From Molossus alvarezi (Eukaryota > Chordata > Mammalia > Chiroptera > Molossidae): DNA of 64,000 nt. The position numbers and the translations under genes are program-made. The stretch is taken from the NCBI GenBank assembly GCA_037176705.1, contig CM073887.1, positions 25,175,501 to 25,239,500 on the forward strand, read 5' to 3'. This document shows, piece by piece, positions 1 to 9,679 of the stretch (position 1 is its first letter; every line of letters begins with the position of its first letter). The notes beneath the pieces were generated by a model. It did not search any database and was not told the DNA's origin. It worked only from the letters and a program-made list of their open reading frames with translations.

Positions 1-631
1 TTTGGTAAAACTCCCCGTGAAGCCATTTGGGCCTGGGCTTTTGTTTGCTGGGAGAGTCTTGATTATATCTTCAATTTCTCCTGTTGTTATTGGTCTGTTC
101 AAGTTTTCTATCTTTTCCTGGTCCAGTTTTGGAGACTATGTGTTTCTAGAAATTTTTCCGTTTCACTTAGATTGTCGAATTTGTTGCCATATAATTGTTC
201 ATAGTAGTTGTTAACAATCTTTTGTATTTCTGTGGTGTCAGTTGTTACTTCTCCTCTTTCATTTCTGATTTTGTGTATTTGGGTTCTCTCTCTTTGTTTC
301 TTGGTGAGTCTAGCTAAGGGTCCATTAATCTTGTTTATCTTTTTGAAAAACCAGCTCTTTGTTTCATTGATCCTTTGAATTGTGTTTTTGGTCTCTATGT
401 CATTTCTTTCTGCTCTGATCTTTAGTATTTCCTTCCTTCTACTTGCTCTGGAGTTTTCTTTTTGTATGCTCTCTAGTTCTTTAAGTTGTGAGGTTAGATA
501 GTCTATTAGAGATTTTTCTTGTTTTTTGAGGTAGGCCTGTAGTGCTATGAACTTCCCCCTCAAACTGCTTTGGCTGCATCCCATAGATTTTGTGCCGTTG
601 TGTCTTCATTTTCATTGGTTTCCAGGAAGTT
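1..631 (-). pseudogene. L1 ORF2 linker and start of reverse transcriptase, frameshifted
   Basis: The minus-strand translation continues ORF2 after the endonuclease. There is a TAA just after the EEIKEEI block (at 632) and a frameshift near 560. The linker ([18 protein letters not shown], then [11 protein letters not shown]) is then open from 584 to about 108. The last visible part, near base 1-100, matches the N-terminal reverse transcriptase block ([10 protein letters not shown] ... KSPGPNGFT). The catalytic FADD motif lies beyond the window edge. Confidence 0.85.
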
Positions 632-1603
632 TTAAATTTCTTCCTTGATCTCCTCTGTAACCCATTCATTGTTTAATAACATGCTATTTAGCTTCCATGT
701 ATTCAAATGTCTTTGTATGTTCTTCTTGCAGTTGATTTCTAGTTTCATGCCATTGTGACCTGAGAAGATGCTTGATATGATTTCAGTCTTCTTGAACTTG
801 TAGAGACTTAGTTTGTGCCCTAACATGTGGTCTATCTTTGAGAATGTCCCATGTGCACTTGAGAAGAATGTGAATTCTGCCATTTGGGGGTGTAATTCGT
901 TGTAGATATCGATTAAATCCATATGGTCTAGTGCTTCATTTAGAGTCATTGTTTCCTTGTTAATTTTTTGTCTAGAGGATCTATCCAGTGATGTCAGCGG
1001 GGTGTTGAAGTCCCCTGCTATGATTGTATTGCTATCGATTTCTCCTTGGAAGTCCTCCAGAAGATTTTTAATATATTTTGGTGCTCCTATATTGGGTGCA
1101 TACATGTTCATCAAGGTTATATCTTCCTGTGGGATAGATCTTTTCAATATTATGTAGTGGCCTTCTTTGTCTCTCATTATGGCCTTCATTTTGAATGACA
1201 GCCTTGCTGGGTAGAGTAGTCTTGGATTCAGATCCTTGTTTTTCATGACCTTGATTACTTCATGCCATTCCCTTCTGGCCTGTAGTGTTTCTTGTGAGAA
1301 GCCAACTGAGAGCCTTATGGGGTGTCCTTTGTAGGTAACCTGTTGCTTATCTCTTGCTGCTTTTAGGATTCTCTCTTTGTCTTTAATTTTTGGCAGTTTG
1401 ATTACTATGTGTCTTGGTGTGGGCCTGTTTGGGTTCTTCTTACTTGGGGCTCTCTGTGCTTCTTGAACTTGAATGCCTTCTTCCTTTACCAAATTAGTGA
1501 AGTTTTCTGTCACTATTTCTTTGAATATATTCTCTAACCCTTGCTCATTTTCTTCTTCTTTGGGGACTCCTATGATGCGAATATTATTACGTTTCCAGTC
1601 GTC
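632..1603 (-). pseudogene. L1 ORF1 C-terminal part fused in frame to ORF2 endonuclease C-terminal part
   Basis: Downstream of the TGA at 1,604 the same frame is open to 632. The first part is ORF1p RRM and C-terminal domain, with motif TPRHIVIKL and the ETLQARREW block. At about 1,192 the sequence switches to ORF2 at a point matching the middle of the endonuclease domain (RDKEGHYI). The last ~80 codons of ORF1, the intergenic spacer and roughly the first 110 codons of ORF2 are missing. The endonuclease GDFN motif is present and so is the SKIDH motif. The late catalytic Asp-His pair reads Gly-His here, and the N-terminal catalytic residues are deleted, so no endonuclease activity is expected. 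Confidence 0.87.
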
Positions 1604-2005
1604 TCACAGGTCTCTTAAGCTGTTTTCCTGTTTTTTAATCGTTTTTTCCTTTTGGTTTTCTGATTGGTTGATTTTTTCTACCCTGTCTTCTAATTCACTG
1701 ATCCGGTCCTCAGCTTCCTCTATTCTGCTTTTTATACCTTCCAATGTGTTTTTCATTTCTGATATGTCATTCTTCATTTCTTCTTGGTGGTTTTTAATTT
1801 CCAACTGGTTGATTTTCAACATTTCTATGTCTTTACTCATCGTGCTCATGTCTTTACACATGCTGTTGAGCTTCCTCAAGATCATGGCTCTGAATTCTAG
1901 TTCTGTTAACTTGCTTAACTGCACCTCATTTATCTCATCTTCAGTAGAGGTCTCTTGTTCTTTCTTTTGGGTTTTGTTTCTGTTTTTCACCATTTTGGCT
2001 ATCAC
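1604..2005 (-). pseudogene. L1 ORF1 N-terminal half (coiled-coil region), ended by a stop
   Basis: The 133-codon open stretch starts with ATG at 2,005 and ends at a TGA at 1,604-1,606. ORF1p is the trimeric RNA-binding chaperone of L1. Residues about 60-125 show a heptad-like pattern rich in E, K, I and L, fitting the ORF1p coiled coil. The TGA lies inside the conserved stretch that links the coiled coil to the RRM domain (RDL-stop-DDWKRNN). The same frame stays open beyond it, so the break is a single nonsense change. Confidence 0.88.
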
Positions 2006-3045
2006 AGTGGGCTTTGAAGTGTGCCAAATTTTCCCTGTGGGTGTTGGTGTTCTGCTGTTTGTGGCTCTCTCTCCCGGGTTTGGATGAGGCAGGGAGGACC
2101 CACTTTAAACACCACTGTCAAGTCTTAACTTTCCTGGTTAGAGTTCCTAGCCCAGGGAATGGTAGTTATCCTCTAGCTTTTTTGCCTGGAGGCTATTAGT
2201 AGAGGTCACCTGAAGAACCTTGGTTTCTGAGTTGACTGAAAAACTCCCTCAGGTGCTCTGTGTAAGAGGATTTCCAGAGGGTGGGGCAGATGCTGATTGT
2301 TAATGGGCTTCAATTAGCATTTCAATGGCCACTGGATGGGGTTGAATCTCCGAGGGAGGGGCCGCTGCCTCTCCCCAGGGCCCTGGGAAGGAGTAAGATG
2401 ATCACCGTCCTGCTGTCCTTTGTGGCTGCACTCAGCAAAAGCTCTGAGCACCCTCCAAATCCCGAGTGTCCCCACAGAGTTCCAGTCCAGTCTGCCTTCC
2501 CTCTGCCAGAGCCCAAGGTGAGTGGCTGCTGCCAATTTAGCCTCTGTCCAGGCTCTGCGTCGTGGAGCCGCCTGGGACTTTCACCCGAGGGTGCTGCTCC
2601 CAGCCAAGGGCAGCTGAGGCTGCGGCACCAGCCGAGGGCGTAGCACCCAGCCCAGGCGGCCTTAGGACCCTGCCGAGGTTGCAGGACCCAGCCGAGGTCG
2701 CAGCACCCAGCCGAGGTCGCAGGACCCAGCCGGGGTGGCCGCTGGCCCCAGCCGAGGTCGCCAGACCCAGCCGAGGGCGCAACTTTCAGCCGAGTCCTCT
2801 GGTCCTAGCCAAGTCCACTGGTCCCAGCCCAGGCCGCTGCGGACCATGGGCTCCGGCCCCCTCTCGCGTCCTCACAAGCCTACCAGGATCGAGTCAGTGT
2901 CCCTGGTTATCTGGTTCTCCAAGCTGCCTTTCGGTTGCCCCTTCCTGACGATTTGTCTTTATTTTCGTTGTACTTCCAGTTTGGTCCTGGGAGATGGTTT
3001 GTGTAGCTTCCATTCACTCTGCTACCATTTTTCCTTCCTCCTCAT
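2006..3045 (-). promoter_or_regulatory. L1 5'UTR with GC-rich, CpG-containing direct repeats
   Basis: This is the presumed internal promoter region of the L1. The part at about 2,640-2,830 is a run of short imperfect direct repeats of about 20-25 bp around the motif CAGCCGAGGTCGC on the plus strand. It is rich in CpG, unlike the AT-rich surroundings. The block looks like a small CpG island but is explained by the L1, because it lies directly upstream of ORF1 in the right orientation. In other mammals L1 5'UTRs drive RNA polymerase II transcription. Whether this one is active cannot be judged here. Confidence 0.75.
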
Positions 3046-3059
3046 TAACATCTTGTTCT

Positions 3060-3720
3060 CAATAATTTCCACTCTGATTTCTATTGATTTTATGAGTAAG
3101 TTAAGATTTTTATTTTAAATTTTCTAACATAAAAGATTTTTAAAATAATATTTTTATTTGTTTGTAACTTAATCAGTTTTGGTCAGAGAATATGGCCTAT
3201 TTAATGCTGAATCTTTGAAATTTGTTAAGATATTTTTAGTGACTGAGAATATGTTCTATTCTGTAAAAATGAATCTATTTGCTCAAGCTTATTTATTTTG
3301 TTCAAATTTTAAGTCCTTGCTAATTTTTTCTCCCCTGATCTACTTTATATTATAGATATGTATCAAAAATCTCCTACTATGATTGTGAATTCTTCTTTTA
3401 TAGTCTTGATTTCAGTGCCTGTGTTCTTAGCACTGTCTTTCAATTCTCTAACTCACTAGTTAACCATTTCTTGTCTAGCATATATGCAGTCTATTTTGTT
3501 CTATTTCATACGTATTGCTTTTGATTTCTAAGATTTCTGAATTTTACTTTTCCTGTTCGTTGCACTTATTGATATTTATTGTTGTTTTATTATTTCTTAT
3601 TCTTATCCTATATATCTTACATCTTACTGTTTCTTATTTCTGATCTGAGTTTCTAAGTATATTTCTATTATTATTTTATCAGTTGATTCTATAAGATTAG
3701 CTTCATCTTGGGTAAATGCA
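3060..3720 (-). mobile_element. Older, diverged L1 fragment (ORF2 endonuclease region), antisense
   Basis: The AT-rich segment resembles the antisense L1 ORF2 sequence that also occurs at about 750-1,050 in the young L1. Shared phrases include the 'tggtcagagaatatg' and 'tctcctactatgattgt' stretches. It is far more diverged and has no open frame. The borders are approximate. Confidence 0.55.
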
Positions 3721-4226
3721 TATCCTGGTCAATGATTCCTCTTTCTTAGCTTCATATTACAGCACACACTTTAAGCTGCAGTCATTCTATAGGAGCTGAC
3801 TGTTAAGCTCCCTAACCCTTGCTTCTTGCCTTCTAGTCCTAGACCCAGAAGGCCCATGGCTTCAGCTCTGTTCACCAGTTTGTATTTACGATCAATTTCT
3901 GCTCAACGGAGACCTCTCTCTGTCTCTTTCCCTTTGTTTGCCTGACTATGTCTCTATGGTTTCCTCTTTATATATTTTATCTATTGCTGCTATATTTTTT
4001 ATAGAGAATCTGTGAGTATGTATGTGTGCTTGAACACGAATTTACTGTGTTATCAGATCAGACTCCTCCTATATTCATCCGAACTCTTTCTTACAAAAGG
4101 TGTTTTTCCAAACTATTACTCTTCAGACAGTCAGTAAATACACATCAGCACTCTATTTTTTTGTTTTTAGGACTAAATGTTATATCCCAAGTATGCAAAA
4201 GAATAAAGATACAGTCCCTGACCTCA
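3721..4226. other. Non-coding stretch, no element assigned
   Basis: AT-rich sequence without a convincing open frame. The last ~80 bases before the SINE (ending 'acagtccctgacctcaagag') resemble the 3' part of an L2 or MIR element, which resumes after the SINE. Confidence 0.4.
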
Positions 4227-4240
4227 AGAGATTTGCATCT

Positions 4241-4491
4241 GCCCTGGCCAGTTTGGCTCAGCAGTTAGAGCGTCGGCCTGCGGTCCGGAGAGACCCTGGT
4301 TCGGTTCCCGCTAAGGGCACGTACCTCGGTTGCAGTTTGTCCCCGGCCCTGGTTGGTCGTGCGGGTGGCAGCCACTCGATGTGTCCCTTTACGTCGATGT
4401 TTCTCACTCTCCCTTCCTCTCTCTCCCTCCCACTCTGTCTGTGCAAAAAATGGAAAAATATCCTTGGGTGAGGATAAAAAAAAAAAGAGAG
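4241..4491 (+). mobile_element. VES-type SINE, type A, with 14-bp TSD
   Basis: The tRNA-like head starts GCCCTGGCCAGTTTGGCTCAG and carries a B-box-like GGTTCGGTTCCC. The body motif CGCTAAGGGCACGTACC defines what I call type A in this window. It is followed by a CT-rich segment and a tail (GGTGAGGATAAAA). The perfect direct repeats agagatttgcatct at 4,227-4,240 and 4,492-4,505 are the TSD. The element is non-coding and depends on L1 proteins for mobility. Confidence 0.95.
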
Positions 4492-4505
4492 AGAGATTTG
4501 CATCT

Positions 4506-5764
4506 AGTCAGAGAGACAAGTCAGAATAGTAAATGCATAGGGTATGAGGACTAATTTAAACAATGAAAATCTTCTAGAACATAGTAAGTACTTAATATTT
4601 ATTCTGTTTCTTCTTCTTTGCCCATGAGTCTTAGATAAGGAAGTGAGGGAAATAACAGAAATATCATAGACTCATGAGTCCAATGAACAAAGAACAGATG
4701 TTTAGCTTTGCTTATTAGCTTAAAGACCATGGACAAATAATTTCAACTCTCAAAGCTTTAATGGTCTAATCTCTAAAATAGAAGTACTAGTATCTGTTAC
4801 TATGTTAGACTCTGTAGCTACAAATTAGAATAAAAAGGCCTCACGGCTTCTCTCATGAAGCTTTCAGTTACCAGAGAAAGCAGGTATTGAATAAATCGCT
4901 CAGAGTGCTCTGATGTATGATGGAAAGCTGCCACGGGAACGGATAAAGGCCAAGTTCACTCATGTGGGAAGTCTGGGAAGGGCAGAGTCATGGAGGAAAT
5001 GGTAATTCAGTGGAGACCTGGCGGATGCATTATTTAGGCAAAGAGTTGACAGGTAGAAACAACCTGCATGAATCCTATGGGGCAGGAAGAAGTAGGGTGT
5101 GTTTGAAAACCTGCAAGAGGTTCAGTTGGTCTGCAGAGAGAGGGAAGAAGAGGCCCCAGGCCCTGAGACCCTACTCTTTGGTTTGTTTGTTAGTAGGGTG
5201 TGTGTGTGTGTGTATGTGTGTGTGTCCACATGCACTTTAATCCTAAGCAAAATGGAAAGAAAGGCATTGAAGATGTTTAACCAGGTGAATGTCATATTCA
5301 TATTTGTGAGTCCAGTTATGGTAAATAAAATGAAAAGGAGACTGTGGAGAGGAAAGTGGGAGACCAGTTGGGAGGCAATTGAAGTAGCCAGGGCAGAGAT
5401 GACAGTGACTGAGACCAGAGTCAGTGTGTTGAATGGAGAGAATTAAAACACATGAGAGATACTGAAGAGGCCAAGTCAACTGCATTTGGTGTTGGGAGGA
5501 AGCAGGAATTGAGGGACACAATGCCAGTGCCTGTGTTATACACCCATTTCCACCTGGTGTCCTGGGCAGCTCTGTGCTGTGGGCTGTTCGGTGCTGCATC
5601 CTCTAGTTAAGTTCTTGGCTTCATGCACATAAGGAACTAGATGCAACCTAAACTTTTCATACATTGTGGTCAATTGCAATCACTCATGACTAAATTTTCA
5701 GCTCTTTTCACTCCATTCCTCCACATTATAAATTTAAAGGATTGAGCTCATAAAACAGATCATT
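4506..5764. repeat. Ancient L2-like repeat remnants
   Basis: The segment 4,560-4,605 resembles an L2 or MIR 3' end (acatagtaagtacttaatatttatt). About 4,950-5,450 resembles an ancient mammalian repeat with phrases such as 'gggagaccagttgggaggcaattgaagtagcc'. A related stretch occurs at 47,520-47,770. A (GT)n run lies at 5,198-5,225. The family name is uncertain. No coding function is seen. Confidence 0.5.
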
Positions 5765-5778
5765 AAAAAATGTCCCAC

Positions 5779-6040
5779 CCTGGCCGGTTTGGCTCAGTGG
5801 TTAGAATGTTGGCCCGTGGACCGAGGAGTTGTGGGTTTGGTTCTGGTCAAGGGCACATACCTTGGTTGCAGTTCATTCCCCAGCCCTGGTCAGGGTGGTT
5901 CAGGAGGCAGCCAGTCCATGTGTCTCTCTCACATTCATGTTCCCCCCGACACCCCACCCGGCCCCCCTCTGCCACACACACAGACACTCTATCTGAAGAT
6001 AAATGGAAAAATATCCTTGGATGAGAATTTAAAAAAAAAT
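5779..6040 (+). mobile_element. VES-type SINE, diverged variant, with short TSD
   Basis: The head CCTGGCCGGTTTGGCTCAGTGG is clear. The body differs from type A (GGTTCTGGTCAAGGGCACATACC), and a C-rich stretch near 5,942-5,965 replaces part of the CT-rich region. The direct repeat tgtcccac lies at 5,771-5,778 and 6,041-6,048. Confidence 0.88.
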
Positions 6041-6199
6041 TGTCCCACACATATACTTTCCTAGTGGTAACAAAGGACATACTTTTAATATTTATTCATT
6101 TGGTTTGTTTAATATTCTGGGCTCAAAAGAAGCTGTCACTCTTTTAATTAACACCCATTCAATGTCAAGGACACCATGTTTATTGAATAGTAATTTTTA

Positions 6200-6447
6200 C
6201 TTATTTATTTATTTATCCTCACCGAGGACATTTTTCCATTTTTTTGTTCAGATAGAGTGGGAGGGAGGGAGAGAGAGAGAGAGAAACATCGATATGAAAA
6301 GGAGACATTGAGTGGCTGCCACCCACACCACCCAACCAGGTCCGGGGACAAACTACAACCGAGGTACATGCCCTTAGCGGGAACTGAACCCAGGTCCCTC
6401 CAGATCACAGGCCAACACTCTAACCGCTGAACCAAACTGGCCAGGGC
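6200..6447 (-). mobile_element. VES-type SINE, type A, with 16-bp TSD
   Basis: The antisense element starts with the tail (ttatcctcaccgaggac) and ends with the tRNA-like head (ccaaactggccagggc). The direct repeats tgaatagtaattttta at 6,184-6,199 and 6,448-6,463 match perfectly. The body carries the type A motif (cccttagcgggaac). Confidence 0.95.
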
Positions 6448-6463
6448 TGAATAGTAATTTTTA

Positions 6464-7422
6464 GATTAATTTATAAATAGCTTTCCATCCACCTGATCCG
6501 AAGGTGCCAAGTCGGGAAAGCATGATGTCTCGGTGCAGTGACTTCACCTTGAGAGTATGCGATAGTGCCTTTCCAGTGCCTTTGCCCCTCCTGTTTGAAT
6601 ATCACTGTGTGTTGTAGGTGTTATTGGGGGAATCATAAGAGCTGTGGGAAGAGAGGAAAAAGTCTGAGATCTCTAAAATGAAAGGTTACACTGTCCATTT
6701 AAATTTCTAAGGCTCCATTTAGTTTTCTTAGTTCCAACCTTGGCTCAAATTAGACTGTTGAAATGTAGAATGTTTATCTACTCTAAGTTTTGCTTTAATA
6801 GTAGTCTTTTAGTTTTTAGCAAGAATTGCTGTAAAAAACCAACAGATGGCATTTGTTTTTAATTTGCTATAAAAAAGATATGAGGATTGTTCATAAATCT
6901 CTTACTGCCTCATGGACAAAACTTCATGTCAGAAATCTCTTCTAGAATCCAAAAGATTGGTTTTTCTTCCTTAAAAACTGATTTAACTCCTCCTTTCTGA
7001 TAGGAGTAATGTAACCAATTGCGATGCCCCCCCCCCCCGTCTTGATTGCAAGGAGGTTTATAGACAAATTTTTAGCTTACATTTTTGAAGTAGTATATGT
7101 GCAATCTCGTTTTTTATTTGTATTACAAATTTGTATTTCTCTTTTAGTAACTCACTTTGTTAATTGGATTTTTGGTAAGGCAACTTGCAAATTTCTTTTT
7201 AATGAGAAAAATTAGAATAACTTTACTACATTAATAAATATCCTGCTGTGTAGCTTCTATGTCTAAGGTTTGCAGCAGCCCTTCAGAATTGACGCAGTTC
7301 AGGACATACTCATCTCCCTTTCTAGGTAAAACGTTCAACCTGAAAGTGTCCCTTATCCATAATCCCATGAAAGCTACACTTAAAGCACCGAAGTCTTCTG
7401 TTGAATTTTACTTCTGAACAGT
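6464..7422. other. Single-copy non-coding stretch
   Basis: No element or exon recognised. A poly-C run lies at about 7,027-7,038. The sequence is moderately AT-rich, with no open frame of note. Confidence 0.5.
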
Positions 7423-7435
7423 ACTAGTTTATTCA

Positions 7436-7659
7436 CGCCCGGCCGGTGTGGCTCAGTGGTTGAGCATCGACCCATGCACCAAGAGGTCACTGGTTCGATT
7501 CCCGGTCAGGGCACATGCCCAGGTTGTGGGTCCAATGCCCAGTGGGGGGCATGCAGGAGGCGGCCAGTTGATGTTCTCTCTTATTGATGTTTCTATCTCT
7601 CTCTCCTTCTCCTTTCCTCTCTCTATAAAAATAAATAAAGGGAAAAAAGTCTTTTAAAC
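7436..7659 (+). mobile_element. VES-type SINE, type B, with 13-bp TSD
   Basis: The head is GGCCGGTGTGGCTCAGTGG, followed by GAGCATCGACCCATGCACC and the GTGGGGGGCATGCAGGAGG block. I call this type B; it is distinct from type A. The TSD actagtttattca is perfect at 7,423-7,435 and 7,660-7,672. It has a B-box-like GGTTCGATTCC and an A-rich tail. Confidence 0.95.
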
Positions 7660-7672
7660 ACTAGTTTATTCA

Positions 7673-7864
7673 TGATGGACTTTCCAACAAACCTGTGCAT
7701 GGGAGGTTTTAACAACTTCTGTGGTGGCCTGTTTAAATCACCTTTAAAGTCAAAGACTTTGTTGTACCTGAATTCCTGTACTCCATTTCACCAGAACTCC
7801 TTTGTGTTCAGGCACTCGGACCCGTGCCCTGTTTGATAGCTCTTGGAGAACCCCCCCCCCCACC
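7673..7864. other. Short non-coding stretch ending in a poly-C run
   Basis: No element recognised. A run of about ten C residues near 7,852-7,861 directly precedes the L1 composite. Confidence 0.4.
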
Positions 7865-8840
7865 TTTCCTGGGATTTAACTGGCATATGATATGATGCAA
7901 TTTTCAGGTGTACAATGTAATGATATGCACATATATTGACATGATAACTACAGTAAGATTAGTTAACACATTTGTCACCTCACATAGTTACTGTAGTTTT
8001 TGTGGTGAGAACACATAAGATCTATTCTCTTAGCAACTTTCGAGTGTACGATATAGCAGTGTTAACTATACTTATCATGCTGTATATTAGATTCCTAGAA
8101 CTTCTTTATCTTATAACTAGAAGTTTGTATCCTTTGATTACCTTGACCCATTTCCTGCCAACCACCCCCCTTCCCAATCCTCCCACCCCATCCCTGGCAA
8201 TCTTCTCTCTGTTTTTATGAGTTCAGTTTTTTAATTTCACATATAAGTGAGATCATGGAGTATTTGTCTTTCTCTGTCTGGTTATCACACTTAGCATAAT
8301 GCCCTCAAGGTTCATCCATGTGTTGCAAATGGCAGGATATCCTTCTTCTTCTTCTTCTTTTTTTAATGGCTAAATAATATTCGATTATACATTAGAATGT
8401 ATCACATTTTCTTTATCCATTATATGCCGGTGGACACTGAGGTGTTTTCCATGTCATTGCTGTTATAAATAATGCTGCAATGAACACAGGGGTGCTGATA
8501 TATCTTTGACATTGTGGTTTTATTTCCTTCAGCTCTATACCCAGAGGTGAAATTGCTGGATCATGCTATAGTTCTATTTTTAACTTTTTGAGGCAGGCAC
8601 CTCCAAACCGTTTTCCACAGTGGCTCTACTAATTTACATTCCCACCAACAGCATACAGGGTTCCCTTTTCTCTACATCCTCACCAACACTCCGTATTTGC
8701 TGTCTTCTTGATGGTAACATTCTATCAGGAGTGTGGTTTTGATTTCCATTCTCCCAGATGATTACTAATGTTCAGCACTTTTTATGTACTGTTGGCCATT
8801 TGTATATCTTTTTTGGAAAAGTGTCTCTTCAGGTCCATCG
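7865..8840 (-). mobile_element. Old L1, 3' part (3'UTR and ORF2 C-terminal region), antisense
   Basis: The plus strand shows the well-known antisense L1 ORF2 3' text: 'ataagtgagatcatgga', 'ttctttatccatta', 'gaacacaggggtgctgat' and 'ccacagtggctctactaat'. These correspond to the region around the VQPLWK and IWKQPK motifs. The copy is diverged and full of stops. It continues after a younger insertion, at 9,042. Confidence 0.88.
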
Positions 8841-9041
8841 TTTTTTTTTCCTTTTTATTGAACTTATTGGAGTGACACTGGTTAACAAAGTATTCAGGTT
8901 TCAGGTGCACAATTCCACAACACATTATCTGTACACTGTATTGTGTGTTCACCACCCCGAGTCAAGTTTCCTTCATTACCATTTATCCTTCTCCTCCCTC
9001 TACCCCCAGCAATCACCACACTGTTGTCTGTGCCAAGTTTT
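8841..9041 (-). mobile_element. Short 5'-truncated L1 3' end nested in the older L1
   Basis: A T-rich start (the antisense poly-A) is followed by 'tattgaacttattggagtgacactgg' and by 'caggtgcacaattccac', text typical of an L1 3'UTR in antisense. The older L1 is interrupted exactly here: its sequence before ('cttcaggtccat') and after ('aaattgggttattta') would be contiguous. Borders are approximate because of the T-rich junctions. Confidence 0.75.
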
Positions 9042-9370
9042 TTTTCTGTCATTATTTTAAAATTGGGTTATTTATTACTGTTGCATTGCAAGAATGTCAC
9101 CATATATTTTAGATATTAACCCATTATCAGATCAAATTGGCTTTTTCATTTTGTTGATTCTTTCTGTGCTGTGTAGAAGCTTTTTAGTTTGATGTAGTCC
9201 TGTTGGCTATATTTGCTTTTGTTACTTGTGCTTTTGGTCTCATATCTAAAATAATCACTGCCAAGATCAATGTCAGGAAATCTTCTCCTATGTTTTCTTC
9301 CAGGAGTTTTATTGTTTCAGGTCCTACATGTAAGTCTAATCCATTCGGAGTCCAGTTTTGTGAATGGTTT
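9042..9370 (-). mobile_element. Old L1, continuation of the 7,865 element
   Basis: The antisense L1 text continues with 'gatattaacccattatcagat', 'gctgtgtagaagctttttag' and 'tgatgtagtcc'. It is interrupted again by a SINE at 9,383, and a few more L1 bases (tccagttttgcttcc) follow at 9,654-9,674. Confidence 0.82.
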
Positions 9371-9382
9371 AAGATAGGGGTC

Positions 9383-9591
9383 TAGTCCGGCCTGTTTGGC
9401 TCAGTGGTTGAGCATCAACCCATGCACCAAAAGGTCACCAGTTTGATTCCTGGTCAAGACACATGCCCAGGTTGTGGGTCAAATCCCCAGTGGGGGGCAT
9501 GCAGGAGGCAGCCAATTGATGTTCTCTCTCATCAATGTTTCTATCTCTCTCTCTCCCTCTCTCTCTGAAATCAATTAAGAAAAAAACAAAA

Positions 9592-9594
<3 letters not shown>
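9383..9594 (+). mobile_element. VES-type SINE, type B, in old L1, followed by a (TA)n run
   Basis: Type B body (gagcatcaacccatgcacc ... ggggggcatgcaggaggc). The TSD aagataggRgtc is at 9,371-9,382 and 9,645-9,656 with one mismatch. Between the SINE tail and the 3' TSD is a (TA)n run of about 48 bases (9,596-9,643), probably grown from the A-rich tail. The L1 sequence resumes after the repeat, showing the SINE is younger than the L1. Confidence 0.93.
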
Positions 9595-9647
<53 letters not shown>

Positions 9648-9679
9648 ATAGGAGTCCAGTTTTGCTTCCATAGGGAAAG

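Larger units (their letters stand above)
1..3045 (-). mobile_element. L1 LINE, antisense, 5' part (5'UTR, ORF1, part of ORF2); cut by window edge
   Basis: Read on the minus strand, this is a LINE-1 retrotransposon from its 5' end near 3,045 to the start of the reverse transcriptase region, where the window begins. The order is a GC-rich 5'UTR (about 3,045-2,006), ORF1 (from 2,005) and ORF2 (to base 1). The first ~30 minus-strand bases contain a degenerate form of the L1 start motif (AATGGTAGCAGAGT against the usual AAGATGGCGGCAGAGT). It cannot retrotranspose: ORF1 has a stop, the ORF1-ORF2 junction is deleted, and ORF2 has stops and frameshifts. The 3' end and so the TSD lie outside the window. 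The flanking DNA at 3,060-3,720 is an older L1 piece, so this copy may have inserted into another L1. Confidence 0.93.

Noticed and set aside
2560..2870. CpG-rich block that could be a host promoter CpG island
   Set aside because: It lies directly upstream of L1 ORF1 in the right orientation and is made of short L1 5'UTR repeats.
4241..4330. tRNA-gene-like A and B boxes (also in all other SINE heads)
   Set aside because: They are the tRNA-derived heads of SINEs: no cloverleaf with a paired acceptor stem is possible, and a CT-rich body and TSDs are present.
9435..9671. 78-codon minus-strand frame with repeated Ile-Tyr
   Set aside because: It is a by-product of the (TA)n microsatellite and the SINE tail.
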